Source: a bacterium
GTDB lineage: Bacteria; JACRDZ01; JAQUKH01
Assembly (NCBI GenBank): GCA_028719205.1
Contig: JAQUKH010000014.1
Coordinates: 1-57,949, forward strand
DNA: 57,949 bases
Direction: 5' to 3'
Both the position numbers and the translations under genes were made by a program. The notes beneath the pieces were generated by a model that was not told where the DNA came from, ran no database searches, and saw only the letters and a program-made list of their open reading frames with translations. Positions 24,436 to 32,845 of this stretch are shown here, one piece after another. Position 1 is the stretch's first letter; each line of letters starts with the position of its first letter.

Positions 24436-24762
24436 TTAAGCAATTCGTATACCTGTTTTTATTATTTCATTAACGAAAGGATTTCCGTCATTAAAATCTT
24501 TTTCAGATATTGGATGTGGCTCTATTATGGGATATTCAAATCTCGCGGCTATTCTCATTAGTTTAATTTGTTCATCAAAAATATCTTTAATTGAGTTATC
24601 AACGATTAGCGCCAAATCTATATCACTGTCTTTGCGATGCTTCCCTACAGCATAAGAACCAAAAAGATAAGCGCTTTTAAAATCAAGCCCCTCTGCCTTT
24701 ATAAATTGCATAAAGTTTTTTGCTATTTTGATCGCTATTTTTTGATTTCTGACTTTAACCAT
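24436..24762 (-). CDS. minimal nucleotidyltransferase (MNT) of a HEPN-MNT pair
   Basis: 108 residues. Pol-beta nucleotidyltransferase motif LFGSYAVGKHRKDSDIDLAL (GSY ... DSDID) gives two metal-binding Asp. In HEPN-MNT toxin-antitoxin modules the MNT neutralises the HEPN RNase by adenylylating it. The start lies within the end of the HEPN gene (28-nt overlap), the usual coupling. Its partner is interrupted here (see 24735-25205), so the antitoxin may now be an orphan. Confidence 0.88.
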   Translation of the reverse strand: MVKVRNQKIAIKIAKNFMQFIKAEGLDFKSAYLFGSYAVGKHRKDSDIDLALIVDNSIKDIFDEQIKLMRIAARFEYPIIEPHPISEKDFNDGNPFVNEIIKTGIRIA

Positions 24763-25205
24763 TTTCTAAATTCCTCAATTTTCTTGATGTATTTTTTAGA
24801 ATAATCCGCTGTGCATTTATTTTTAAAATTTGCTTTATAATTATCATATCGGGCATTAATATTAAAAGTAGTCAAATCCGCAAGAAAAGATAATTTTTCC
24901 GCAGTCATAGCTAAATTGGATTTTTTAGCTATCATAACCAAATTATGCGTATAAGGTATATTTTCATCTGCCATTTTAACATAAAATGATTTCAATAACT
25001 TTTCTATTACAATATGTCCCATAAATAACGCCCAGCTATAAACTTGAGTTAATCGGAAGGTTCTGGCTGAAAGCCAGGTTCTTACCGCTTTTACTCATTG
25101 TTATCCTCGCAGGGGATAATCTTTTGATTTAAACAAATGCTTCATAACTTTATAGTCGTTATCAGAAGATTTAGTCCAATATTCTATTATTTCTTCTTTT
25201 GTCAT
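24735..25205 (-). pseudogene. HEPN-domain toxin gene split by an ~80-bp palindromic element
   Basis: From ATG 25205 the frame reads MTKEEIIEYWTKSSDNDYK ... FKSKDY and then hits TAA at 25101-25103 inside the element. After the element the same frame continues YSWALFMGHIVIEKLLKSFY ... ARYDNYK to the stop at 24735. Removing 78 nt (25038-25115) joins KSKDY to SWALFMGH, the normal HEPN sequence, giving a 130-residue protein of standard length. TTAT is present at both junctions. The downstream ATG at 25022 could make a 95-residue fragment without the first helices. This is the toxin half of the HEPN-MNT pair. Confidence 0.88.
25038..25118. repeat. ~80-bp palindromic element, copy B (inside HEPN gene)
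   Basis: Minus strand: TATCCCCTGCGAGGATAACA, then AGCGGTAAGAACC-TGGCT-TTC-AGCCA-GAACCTTCCG, ending AAGTTTAT. Two hairpins with an internal bulge resemble REP sequences mobilised by RAYT enzymes. The RAYT gene starts 190 bp away. Confidence 0.88.
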
Positions 25206-25306
25206 GATTTGTATTTTAACATAATCCGCAATTGTAAACAATGGTAATTAAAGGGTTATGGATTTTGTCATAATAACAATTTTTGCAAAAATTCTAAATT
25301 AAAAAA

Positions 25307-26149
25307 CTATTTTTCAATCAATCTACTGATCGTTGAATAATGCATACGTAAATAGTCCGCTATTTCCTTCTGGCTGTAACCATATTTTTTTATCGCCTCA
25401 TTGATCAGCTCATTCCTGGTTTTTTTCTTAATATCTTTATTTCCAAATAAAACTTCCAAATCTGGCCTGGCCAGATATCTTTGTTTTTTTGGGATTTCCT
25501 TTATATCTTTATTGCCTGCCAGATATTCTATCAGTTTATCCGTGAATTTCTGCCCTCCCAATATACTCTGGCCTTTTACTTCTTCCCATATAGATCCCTG
25601 CCCTTTACCTTCCCTTACAAACTCCATATACTTTTTTCTCGCTTCCTTTTCCCTTTTCCCGAATTGGCTCAATATCCAATCCACAGTTAACCAATTCTCA
25701 GTTGTTTTCAGCCCCGCCGTACTATTGTAACTGCTCCAATTCCATTTTTTAGCTTTCTCTACCATTCCCGCTCTTACCGGATTCAACACTACATATCTGC
25801 TTACTTCCAATAAATAACTGTCTCTCTCTATCACTATTGCTTTATATCTCCCTTGAAATATATGCCCCGCGCTTTTATGCCGTTTATTATAAGCTTGCGT
25901 ATATACTCCATTTATATGCCTCATCCCTTTCGATAAATTACCATCCGGGGTTTCTAATATCAGGTGAAAATGATTATCCATTAAACAATAGCCGTGACAT
26001 ATCAGGTTGTAAGATATTACAGCCTGTTTTAATATTTTTATAAATGTATTCCGGTCAATATCATCCTTGAAGATATCTCTCTTAGCATTGCCTCTGGATG
26101 TTACATGATATATCGCTCCTTCATATTCTATTCTTATTGGTCTTGCCAT
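25307..26149 (-). mobile_element. REP-associated tyrosine transposase (RAYT, Y1/IS200-like) gene
   Basis: 280 residues. N-terminal ARPIRIEYEGAIYHVTSRGN, the HUH motif (CLMDNHFHLI, His60 and His62), and the Y1 region HIFQGRYKAI ... SYLLEVSRYVVLNPVRAGMV with Tyr119 as candidate nucleophile place it in the RAYT group of Y1 transposases. The C-terminal 40 residues are a DnaA-like helix-turn-helix (NEAIKKYGYSQKEIADYLRM HYSTISRLIEK). RAYTs bind and cleave single-stranded REP palindromes. Upstream, TCAGGTCTTTAATCTTGACA marks the joint with the truncated flavodoxin copy. The nearby ~80-bp palindromes are candidate substrates. Confidence 0.9.
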
Positions 26150-26158
26150 GTTTATATT

Positions 26159-26341
26159 TTATTCCTTCGATTGGAAAATGTCAAGATTAAAGACCTGACC
26201 CCAATATGAAAGCAAAGCAGCACGGATTATTTCCACCTCACCGCCATTTAAACGCGCGCCTTGAACAAACCATTCCACAAGCTTAGAAGTATTCCCGTTT
26301 TTTTTCGGGCTGCCATTAAGAATTAAAATATTTTTAGCCAT
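26159..26341 (-). pseudogene. truncated duplicate of the flavodoxin-fold reductase
   Basis: The first 45 codons (AKNILILNGSPKKNGNTSKL ... EIIRAALLS) repeat the N-terminus of the 23787-24356 protein with few changes; then the frame runs into unrelated sequence (YWGQVFNLDIFQSKE) at the edge of the RAYT element. The FMN-binding second half is gone. Confidence 0.85.
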
Positions 26342-26388
26342 GGGCTATATTATACTATTTTTTGATTTATTTAAGGCGGATTTTTATT
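26210..26388. repeat. direct repeat of ~180 bp, copy 2
   Basis: Partner of 24226-24404: same start codon context (ATGGGCTATATTATACTATT on the plus strand) and gene start. The left end abuts the RAYT element. Confidence 0.85.
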
Positions 26389-26461
26389 TTAGGAGATTGG
26401 TTAGGGGACAGACGGTTTAAACGGCTTTAGTAAGTTACTCTAGGAAACAACGGCCTATAAG

Positions 26462-27985
26462 TTACAATCCCTTGAGAATTCCCACTAAATATTTTTGTGA
26501 TCTTTTTGGATTATCCTCTGCTTTATTTGAAATTATGTTTATTGCTTTTTGATATTTATCGATTCCATATTCATTAATTAATGAAATTATATCCTCAACG
26601 ACAACGAGGTCGTTTTCTTCAAAAACAACTTTGGCGAATTCTCTCGCCTGATCGACCTTTTCCGCGCCGTACAAATTTTTTAAATTCTCGAATTTTTTAG
26701 CTTGTTCTATTGGATCGTATAGATCAAACAATCTATATTTCGATGGCCCTCTTGATTCATAACCGTCTTCAATATCAGAATATTCTATATCAATAATTTC
26801 AAATTTTTTTAATTCCGTCATACCGCTGCTTATAGTCTTTGTATTTGAATTAAAATGATTACTAAGGGTCTCGCGAGGGTAACTCCACCAAGGGATATCC
26901 TTGTTCAGGCTTGCTTCATATAGATTGATCAGGTAACAAAATTTACCGGTAAAAGAAAGCCTTCTGTCCCATCCATAACTGAAATATTCTCCGGGCAGGG
27001 TAAAATACTTTTCTTCGGGATATTTATATGGTTTATCATTATTTTCCGGATCGAGTAATGTAACTTTTGCGTTCTCTCCGTATTGCGTTTCATATTTTAT
27101 AAGATTATATGTGTCCTTTAACTTCTTTAATGTTTCGGTGATCAGGCTTCTGTAAGGAGTTTTACCCGTATCTTTATCGATTCCCAGATACTCTGCCATT
27201 TTTTCAAAATCAAAGTCAATAAAACCATCTCCCTTAAATTCCCGCAATAATAAAAGATAAAGGTCAAACGCCCTTTCATCATGTATATTTAGCATTTTGC
27301 CGGCTAAATTTTCATTTTCTAAAAAATATCTATATATTGCAAACGAAGGTTCCTTTTCTTTTATATCTCCGCTCATCTCATGATCAATAACAATTTCAGA
27401 AAAATCTTTAATTAGTGATCTTGCCAGTTCTTTTGATCTTATTACTACAGATGCCTCATTATTTTTATTAAGTGCGGAGTCCGACCAGTTGGTACTTCCC
27501 AATATAACTATATTTTCGTCCACGACTATGACCTTGCTATGTGTATGTATGGCCTTTGTATCATATAATACATCAATCTCATTTTTCTTGAAAAACCTGA
27601 AAGCATTTTGATTTCCCCCCTCATTCTGCCATTCATCCCCGCTATCCAACCGCTTGTAATCAATAGTCTGATCCAATATAACCTTAACTTTAACCCCGCG
27701 CTTTTTTGCATTAACCAGGCTTTCGCATAGTTGATATACTTCTGACTGCGTATTTTTTTCGTCAATGCTGACGAGGTACATGGCCATGGATATGGATTTT
27801 TGGGATTTATCAAGGATTTCTTTGACAGCGGGATAATATTTTCTGCCGCTGATATTGGTAATTTCCGCTTCCCGTAGGGGCTCAACATTTTGAGCCCTTA
27901 TTGAATTGGATGTAATTATGGATATTAGGAGAAATAGGATGATAAATATTTGTTTTGTATTTTTACACATTAGAATATTATACAT
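26462..27985 (-). CDS. exported phospholipase D-like protein with winged-helix-like C-terminal half
   Basis: About 507 residues. A hydrophobic N-terminus (QIFIILFLLISIITSNSIRA) looks like a signal peptide. Residues about 45-190 are a PLD domain with one HKD motif (HSKVIVVDE followed by GSTNWS), so catalysis would need dimerisation, as in Nuc-type nucleases. Residues about 200-507 look like helical/winged-helix DNA-binding repeats (EKMAEYLGIDKDTGKTPYRS, LSNHFNSNTKTISSGMTELK) of the type found in plasmid Rep or replication-related proteins. Start choice among TTG 28000, ATG 27985 and ATG 27970 is unclear, as no ribosome site is obvious. If the N-terminus is a true signal, a DNA-binding domain outside the cytoplasm would be odd. 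Confidence 0.72.
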   Translation of the reverse strand: MYNILMCKNTKQIFIILFLLISIITSNSIRAQNVEPLREAEITNISGRKYYPAVKEILDKSQKSISMAMYLVSIDEKNTQSEVYQLCESLVNAKKRGVKVKVILDQTIDYKRLDSGDEWQNEGGNQNAFRFFKKNEIDVLYDTKAIHTHSKVIVVDENIVILGSTNWSDSALNKNNEASVVIRSKELARSLIKDFSEIVIDHEMSGDIKEKEPSFAIYRYFLENENLAGKMLNIHDERAFDLYLLLLREFKGDGFIDFDFEKMAEYLGIDKDTGKTPYRSLITETLKKLKDTYNLIKYETQYGENAKVTLLDPENNDKPYKYPEEKYFTLPGEYFSYGWDRRLSFTGKFCYLINLYEASLNKDIPWWSYPRETLSNHFNSNTKTISSGMTELKKFEIIDIEYSDIEDGYESRGPSKYRLFDLYDPIEQAKKFENLKNLYGAEKVDQAREFAKVVFEENDLVVVEDIISLINEYGIDKYQKAINIISNKAEDNPKRSQKYLVGILKGL

Positions 27986-28076
27986 TATATGAATTTTCAA
28001 TGGTGGGATTTTTAACGAATACGGAAAGATTAAATTTTCTTTAATAACAAAATAAATTTAGATGTTCTTTATAAGA

Positions 28077-28181
28077 TTATTTTGTACTCTTTTTAGCCAG
28101 AACATTTTCAGGTCCGCCATGCCAGCCAAACACCGAGACTATAACATTTGTATCAATGACTACTTTTGTTTTCTTGCCCAC
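28077..28181 (-). pseudogene. truncated PIN-domain (VapC-like) toxin
   Basis: 34 codons from a GTG overlapping the antitoxin 3' end: KTKVVIDTNVIVSVFGWHGG PENVLAK, the first strand of a PIN domain with its catalytic Asp (VIDTN). The frame then ends after KSTK. A complete PIN toxin has about 130-150 residues, so all other active-site acids are missing. Confidence 0.78.
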
Positions 28182-28387
28182 TCAACAGCCTCCTCGACAA
28201 CAGCAGAGCTTAATTTCTGTTTTTCAATAACCTTTTTAGCTTTGGCTGAAACCTCTGTAAAATCAGGTTTTTTGAACAGCTTTTTTAAAAAAAGAGTGTC
28301 TATTATTTTTTTCACATCATCCTGCGGCAATTGTTCTAAAGCACCTAATAATTGTGAACTATCCAGTTCAATTACTGCTTTTCTCAT
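28160..28387 (-). CDS. antitoxin-like protein paired with the truncated PIN toxin
   Basis: 75 residues: MRKAVIELDSSQLLGALEQL, then a helical, charged tail (VIEKQKLSSAVVEEAVEWAR). The upstream AGGATG(TA) context gives a ribosome site before the ATG. It overlaps the PIN toxin remnant by 22 nt, the usual antitoxin-first order of VapBC-type modules. With the toxin broken it is probably an orphan. Confidence 0.7.
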   Translation of the reverse strand: MRKAVIELDSSQLLGALEQLPQDDVKKIIDTLFLKKLFKKPDFTEVSAKAKKVIEKQKLSSAVVEEAVEWARKQK

Positions 28388-28783
28388 TTATACATCCTCC
28401 ATAAAATATTTTCATTATTATAACACTAATTATAACGTCTATTAATCAAAATCTTTTAATAATTATACCACACTGATGGAATGAAATATCTTCTGCCCGA
28501 AAATCCCTGTTATTTAAAGAGATTTTTCTTGTAGGTGCATTTTAGCGGCTCAAGCTGTTTAAACGGTTCAAGCGGTTCAAACGGAATTTATTTAAAACAG
28601 TATATTTATTCCAACAGACACGCTGATATGGTTTTTAACCGCATCTGACACACTTTCACCTTTGAGGATACTTGCGATCGTTTTTTCTGTTCCTCAAACT
28701 TCCGACTTCTGATCTTATGACTTTTCCTAAACTCTATGCCCTATGCTCTATGCGCCATGCCTCTTCACTGGTGACTGGTGACT
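28388..28783. other. gene-free stretch with simple repeats
   Basis: About 400 bp. 28551-28590 holds a short run of the type GCGGCTCAAGCTGTTTAAAC / GGTTCAAGCGGTTCAAACGG. 28702-28783 holds both heptamer families (ATGCCCTATGCTCTATGCGCC and GACTGGTGACTTT). No ORF with a ribosome site was seen. Confidence 0.6.
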
Positions 28784-28894
28784 TTACAACTTGTGACTTT
28801 TTTTGTTGTCTATATTTTTTCTGATGAGTTTTTTAACTTCGTTCCCAACAAGCTTTGGGATTTGTTTTTTGATTTCATCGGTTATTTTTTCCAT
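28784..28894 (-). CDS. very small ORF whose 3' end is heptamer repeat
   Basis: 36 codons: MEKITDEIKKQIPKLVGNEV, then KKLIRKNIDNKKSHKL and stop. A purine-rich stretch (AGGAAGAACAGAAGAG) lies upstream of the ATG. The last codons, SHKL and the stop, come from a GTCACAAGTTG heptamer repeat. It may be the N-terminal remnant of a longer protein truncated by the repeat. Confidence 0.35.
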   Translation of the reverse strand: MEKITDEIKKQIPKLVGNEVKKLIRKNIDNKKSHKL

Positions 28895-28930
28895 TTATTT
28901 TTTCTCTTCTGTTCTTCCTAGCTTTTATCT

Positions 28931-29082
28931 TTACTTGTGACTTGTGATCTTGCAACTTGTAACTTTATTCCTGCTGGTGACTTGTGACCTGGTGCTCTGG
29001 CGACTTATTAATAGATTATATCAAAGATTTGGATTGGTATTAGAATATTTTTTATTCGTAGGGGCGATCCGGCGGGTCGCCC
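28931..29082. repeat. heptamer array plus GTAGGGGC palindrome
   Basis: 28931-29003 has TTGTGACTTGTGATCTTGCA and related heptamers. 29058-29082 is GTAGGGGCGATCC-GGCG-GGTCGCCC, an intergenic member of the palindromic family. The plus-strand ORF across this stretch is repeat-derived and not listed as a gene. Confidence 0.75.
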
Positions 29083-29166
29083 TTTTAATGTATTTTTTGA
29101 ATAATTTTGAAGCAGATTATAAAAAGTCAACTCTTTTAATCTCTTAGCTACGTGATACTTGATCTA

Positions 29167-29760
29167 TTATGTCTTTGGCAATTTATTTTTATTATTTTGA
29201 GACTCACTTAGATCATTATTGGTAAAAGTAGTGGTTTGGAAGTTCCGTATAACAAAATATATATAAAAAGGAAAAAGACTGGCATAAAAAAATCCCAATA
29301 CAATTGCACCCAAATTATCATATTTTTGAACTCTAAAAAAAGCTAATGTAGCACCCCCTGCATAATACAATGCAGATGCAATAATAACTGAACAGAGAAA
29401 ATACTTTTCAGCACTGCGATTATTTTCTCCGTGTTTTTCAAGAAATTCTTCCCATCCAATTATATGTTTTGATTTTAGTTTCGGTTCAATATGTATACGA
29501 ATATAACGTCCTGCTCTCATAATACTATTTTGTTCAAACGAAAGCATTAATACAACAACTGCTGTAATTATTGGACTTACAATTATTACAAAATCTAAAT
29601 TAAGTTTTTCTCCAGCAGCAACCAAAAGTGGAATTCCTGATATGGAGATTGTTTGAGTTCGAACAACTCTTTCTTTAAGCGCCAATATTTCTGTTCTTAG
29701 AGTATTAAACTGATTAATAAGAAATTCTCTATCTTTATCGTTTGCAATTTCGTGATTCAT
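29167..29760 (-). CDS. membrane protein of unknown function
   Basis: 197 residues. A short coiled-coil start (EFLINQFNTLRTEILALKER) is followed by four hydrophobic segments: TISISGIPLLVAAGEKL, FVIIVSPIITAVVVLMLSF, YFLCSVIIASALYYAGGATL and AIVLGFFYASLFPFYIYFVI. The middle part (RAGRYIRIHIEPKLKSKHII) is probably cytoplasmic. A GAGGTTG stretch precedes the ATG. It lies 13 nt after glk and could share its transcript. Family not recognised. Confidence 0.7.
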   Translation of the reverse strand: MNHEIANDKDREFLINQFNTLRTEILALKERVVRTQTISISGIPLLVAAGEKLNLDFVIIVSPIITAVVVLMLSFEQNSIMRAGRYIRIHIEPKLKSKHIIGWEEFLEKHGENNRSAEKYFLCSVIIASALYYAGGATLAFFRVQKYDNLGAIVLGFFYASLFPFYIYFVIRNFQTTTFTNNDLSESQNNKNKLPKT

Positions 29761-29773
29761 ACAACCTCTATTT

Positions 29774-30778
29774 TTAAAAACTCTTAATAAACTGCATCTT
29801 TTTTAGTCCATATGATGCTGCGCCAATTAAAGCTGATTCATGGTTAAGTACTATATACACTGGGATTTTTGATATTAGTTCTTTCATTTTCCCCTTTTGT
29901 TTAAAAGAATTCATAAATTGCCCATTCTTCAAAATTGATAGAATCCGGGGTGGAATCCCACCGCACACATAAAGACCAGCCGTAGATAATGTTTTCAAAG
30001 TTAAATTACCTGCTTCTGCCCCTAGAATAGAAATAAATATGTCCAACGCGGCTGTGCATATATCACACTTTTTATTTAGAGCAGCATCAATAATAATCGG
30101 AGTTATGTCAATATTGCTATTTTCATTTATTTGTTTAGTTAACCAATCGGGTTCTTTATACTTATCAGAATTTCTTAAAAAATAATAAATATTTGATATC
30201 CCTTTTCCGGAACAAACAGTTTCATAACTAACATGGTTTAATTGAGTTAATAGATAATTTAATAATTCTACTTCTATAGAATTGGTCGGAGCAAAATCAG
30301 TATGACCTCCCTGAGAAGGATAAATAAAATAACGATTTTTTCCCCATCCTAGAAAGGATTCACCTAATCCTGTACCAGGAGCAATAATGGAAATATTTCC
30401 ATTATGATTTTTTTCACCTAGGTTTAAAGTATATATTTCAGATTCTTTAAGATGTGGCAAAGCATAAGCTGTTGCTTCTAAATCATTTAATATTTTAACA
30501 TTTGAAATATTCAGTGATTTTTTAATATTATTTTCATCTATTGTCCAATTTAAGTTTGTTATTTTAGTTTTTCCTAACATTATAGGCCCTGCAACACCAA
30601 AACAGGCCATATTTATTTTGTAGTTTGTTTCGCTAAGAAAATCTTTTATTACACTTTCAAAATTGACATAATTTGAATTTTGATATAATTTTTTATTTAA
30701 GGTGTCTATAACTCCAGCTTTGAGCCTAAAAATCCCTAGTATTGTTTTTGTTGCACCAACATCGCCTGCAATTATCAT
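29774..30778 (-). CDS. glk: glucokinase (Glk family, ASKHA fold)
   Basis: 334 residues. ATP phosphate-1 loop AGDVGATKTILGIF (4-17), sugar-binding LNDLEATAYALP, second phosphate loop IIAPGTGLGESFLGWG, the glucose/His-containing QGGHTDFAPTNSIEVELL, and GLYVCGGIPPRIL near the C-terminus. These match bacterial glucokinase (COG0837), which phosphorylates glucose at C6 with ATP in the cytosol. An AAGGGA ribosome site precedes the ATG. Neighbours give no pathway; upstream is a livF remnant. Confidence 0.92.
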   Translation of the reverse strand: MIIAGDVGATKTILGIFRLKAGVIDTLNKKLYQNSNYVNFESVIKDFLSETNYKINMACFGVAGPIMLGKTKITNLNWTIDENNIKKSLNISNVKILNDLEATAYALPHLKESEIYTLNLGEKNHNGNISIIAPGTGLGESFLGWGKNRYFIYPSQGGHTDFAPTNSIEVELLNYLLTQLNHVSYETVCSGKGISNIYYFLRNSDKYKEPDWLTKQINENSNIDITPIIIDAALNKKCDICTAALDIFISILGAEAGNLTLKTLSTAGLYVCGGIPPRILSILKNGQFMNSFKQKGKMKELISKIPVYIVLNHESALIGAASYGLKKMQFIKSF

Positions 30779-30995
30779 TATTATTTTCCCTTTTTGATAT
30801 TTATTTTATAGTTGAAAATAAATTTATTTAATTTAGCTATTATTTCATTAATTAATCTTATCTAACAATAAATAAGATGTCAAGGAAAAATATAAAAACC
30901 AAAAGCTATTTATACAACTTTAATTTTCAAAAATATTCTTCCTTTTATATTAAAGTGTCTCGGAAATAGAGACCAATATAAAAGCTCAATATTTA

Positions 30996-31155
30996 TTAAT
31001 TCCCACCCAAAAATGACTTCCTTACTTCATCATTATTTAAAAGATTTTGACCGGTGTCTTCTAAAAATATTTTTCCAATTTGAAAAACGTATCCTCTGTG
31101 AGCATATTCTAAGGCTGTGTAAGCGTTTTGTTCGACGAGTAAAATAGTGGTTCTG
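30996..31155 (-). pseudogene. 3' remnant of a livF-type ABC transporter ATPase gene
   Basis: The minus strand reads RTTILLVEQNAYTALEYAHR, then GYVFQIGKIFLEDTGQNLL, NNDEVRKSFLGGN and stop. This is the C-terminal end of LivF (branched-chain amino acid transporter ATPase), including the VEQNA D-loop/H-loop region. The Walker A and signature motifs are absent: upstream (31156-31299) is unrelated sequence. The spacer from 30779 to 31299 holds no other gene. Confidence 0.82.
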
Positions 31156-31299
31156 ACCTACCCCCATCTATTATGCCACTAGCAGCTTAGTAATTCCACT
31201 TTCCAGGTTTTCTAAGACCGTCATTGATGTGAATAATCTTCTAAATTCGGGGACGATTGAAAGGCCTTTTTTTATTATATTTTATTGCAGGTATGGCAA

Positions 31300-32784
31300 T
31301 CAATTTATTATTGCTATAAGAAAATCGGCAAAATTTGTATGTATTTGATCTAATTTAATTTTCATTCCCTTTTGATTGATTATATTTTTTATTTCTTCTT
31401 CTTCGAATAATTTTTTAAATTCCTCACCTAATAAAAAATTTCTTCCAGTATCTTTTAAAAAATTTATATAATATTTATTTAATAATTTAGAAACCCGTCC
31501 TGTATGTTTTGGATCTTCACAATCAAGAATAATTATTTTATTTTTAGTTACTCTTATTAAATGTACAATTGTTTTACATATTTCGTTATAATCTCTCATA
31601 TGGTGAAGCGAATTTTTACAAATACTAATATCAAAATAATTATCAGTATAAGGTAAGTCTGGAGCAGCATGATTCGTCAAAAATATATTTTTTATTTTTT
31701 TTAGTATTTTATATTCAGTTAATATTTTTAGGGATACTAGGGACACGTCATTCCCAATTATTATACTATTTTTAGGTAATTTTTCATTTATATTAAAAAG
31801 AGATCTATCTTCCCCACAAGATACATCTAAATATTTTATAGGCTTATTATCTATTGTTGATTGCTTAATTTCATTATAAATAATATTTTTTATTTTTGAT
31901 TTTCTAAAAACAAAATTAAATATAGGTTTCATTATATAATTGTGGATTGCAATTCTATATTTTATAGATTGACTTGCTTCTGTTTCAATAGTATTTGGGT
32001 CAATATATTTATTTTTATGTATTTCTTTACCTTTAAGAAATGTTAATCGTTCGATTCCATGGCAAAATAAGTTATCATTTATTGAATTAATATCCACCAA
32101 AATACCTTCTGTTTTTTCTGATCTTTTATTGAAAAAATCATTCGAAGAATGACTCAAATAACATGTAAATGCAATACCTTCATGTGAATGATATTTATTA
32201 TCTGACGTATAATAATGATTTTCAAAATGCATTATTGGACGAGCTTCTCCAATAGAAGCACCTTTCAGTTCCTTATTGGCTATTCTTTGGACAGCCTCTA
32301 TAATAGATTCCCTCATATCATATATTTTAACTCCACCAGATGGTAGTGAATATATAGCCTGTTGAAAAAGGCTATTATTTAATGGTAAATCATTAAATAT
32401 TTGTGGACTCAAATGATTTAATAGAGGCGAACATATATCAATAGTATAATTTCCATTAGAAAAATTGTATTTATTATTTTCTTTTTTATCAGTAAGTTTC
32501 AGCATCATTTTTTCATAATTTGAATTTTGAGATAAGGTATCTTTTTCTGTTATAACAAATTTTGAATGTAATTTTGGAGCAACATAAATTTCATAGCGGT
32601 GTGTATAAATAAATAATATTATAAAAAAACGCCTTTTTTGACAATAAATAAAAAAAGGGTTTGGGGTATCCCTAATAAATGAATGTTTTGTGGGAAGAGA
32701 ATACAATTCTTTATATAGCTTAAACTCTTCCGCAACTTCTTTATCAAAAAATCCAGTGATTTGTTTATTATTATTTTTGTCCAT
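31300..32784 (-). CDS. class I SAM methyltransferase with N-terminal Nudix-like region
   Basis: 494 residues, very AT-rich. Residues about 310-494 form a methyltransferase: IKYLDVSCGEDRSLF (motif I), IIGNDVS, PDLPYTDNYFDISICKNSLHH (motif IV) and IIILDCEDP. Residues about 50-230 have a Nudix-like layout around SLPSGGVKIYDMRESIIEAV QRIANKELKG. The Nudix box GX5EX7REUXEEXGU is degenerate here (REUXEE reads RIANKE), so it may bind but not hydrolyse a nucleotide-like ligand. It is the last gene of a minus-strand trio with a GreA-like factor and a P-loop kinase (gaps of 61 and 31 nt). Substrate unknown; the Nudix assignment is an inference. Confidence 0.65.
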   Translation of the reverse strand: MDKNNNKQITGFFDKEVAEEFKLYKELYSLPTKHSFIRDTPNPFFIYCQKRRFFIILFIYTHRYEIYVAPKLHSKFVITEKDTLSQNSNYEKMMLKLTDKKENNKYNFSNGNYTIDICSPLLNHLSPQIFNDLPLNNSLFQQAIYSLPSGGVKIYDMRESIIEAVQRIANKELKGASIGEARPIMHFENHYYTSDNKYHSHEGIAFTCYLSHSSNDFFNKRSEKTEGILVDINSINDNLFCHGIERLTFLKGKEIHKNKYIDPNTIETEASQSIKYRIAIHNYIMKPIFNFVFRKSKIKNIIYNEIKQSTIDNKPIKYLDVSCGEDRSLFNINEKLPKNSIIIGNDVSLVSLKILTEYKILKKIKNIFLTNHAAPDLPYTDNYFDISICKNSLHHMRDYNEICKTIVHLIRVTKNKIIILDCEDPKHTGRVSKLLNKYYINFLKDTGRNFLLGEEFKKLFEEEEIKNIINQKGMKIKLDQIHTNFADFLIAIIN

Positions 32785-32845
32785 AACAATTTATTAATTA
32801 CACCATTTTCCCTATTATTACCTTCTAATTTATATCATAATATTT

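Noticed and set aside
24735-25022. 95-residue HEPN ORF as an intact gene
   Set aside because: Upstream in-frame sequence shows it is the 3' part of a HEPN gene split by an element; the first helices are lost.
28944-29147. 67-codon plus-strand ORF
   Set aside because: Translated heptamer repeats and a palindrome; no ribosome site or motif.
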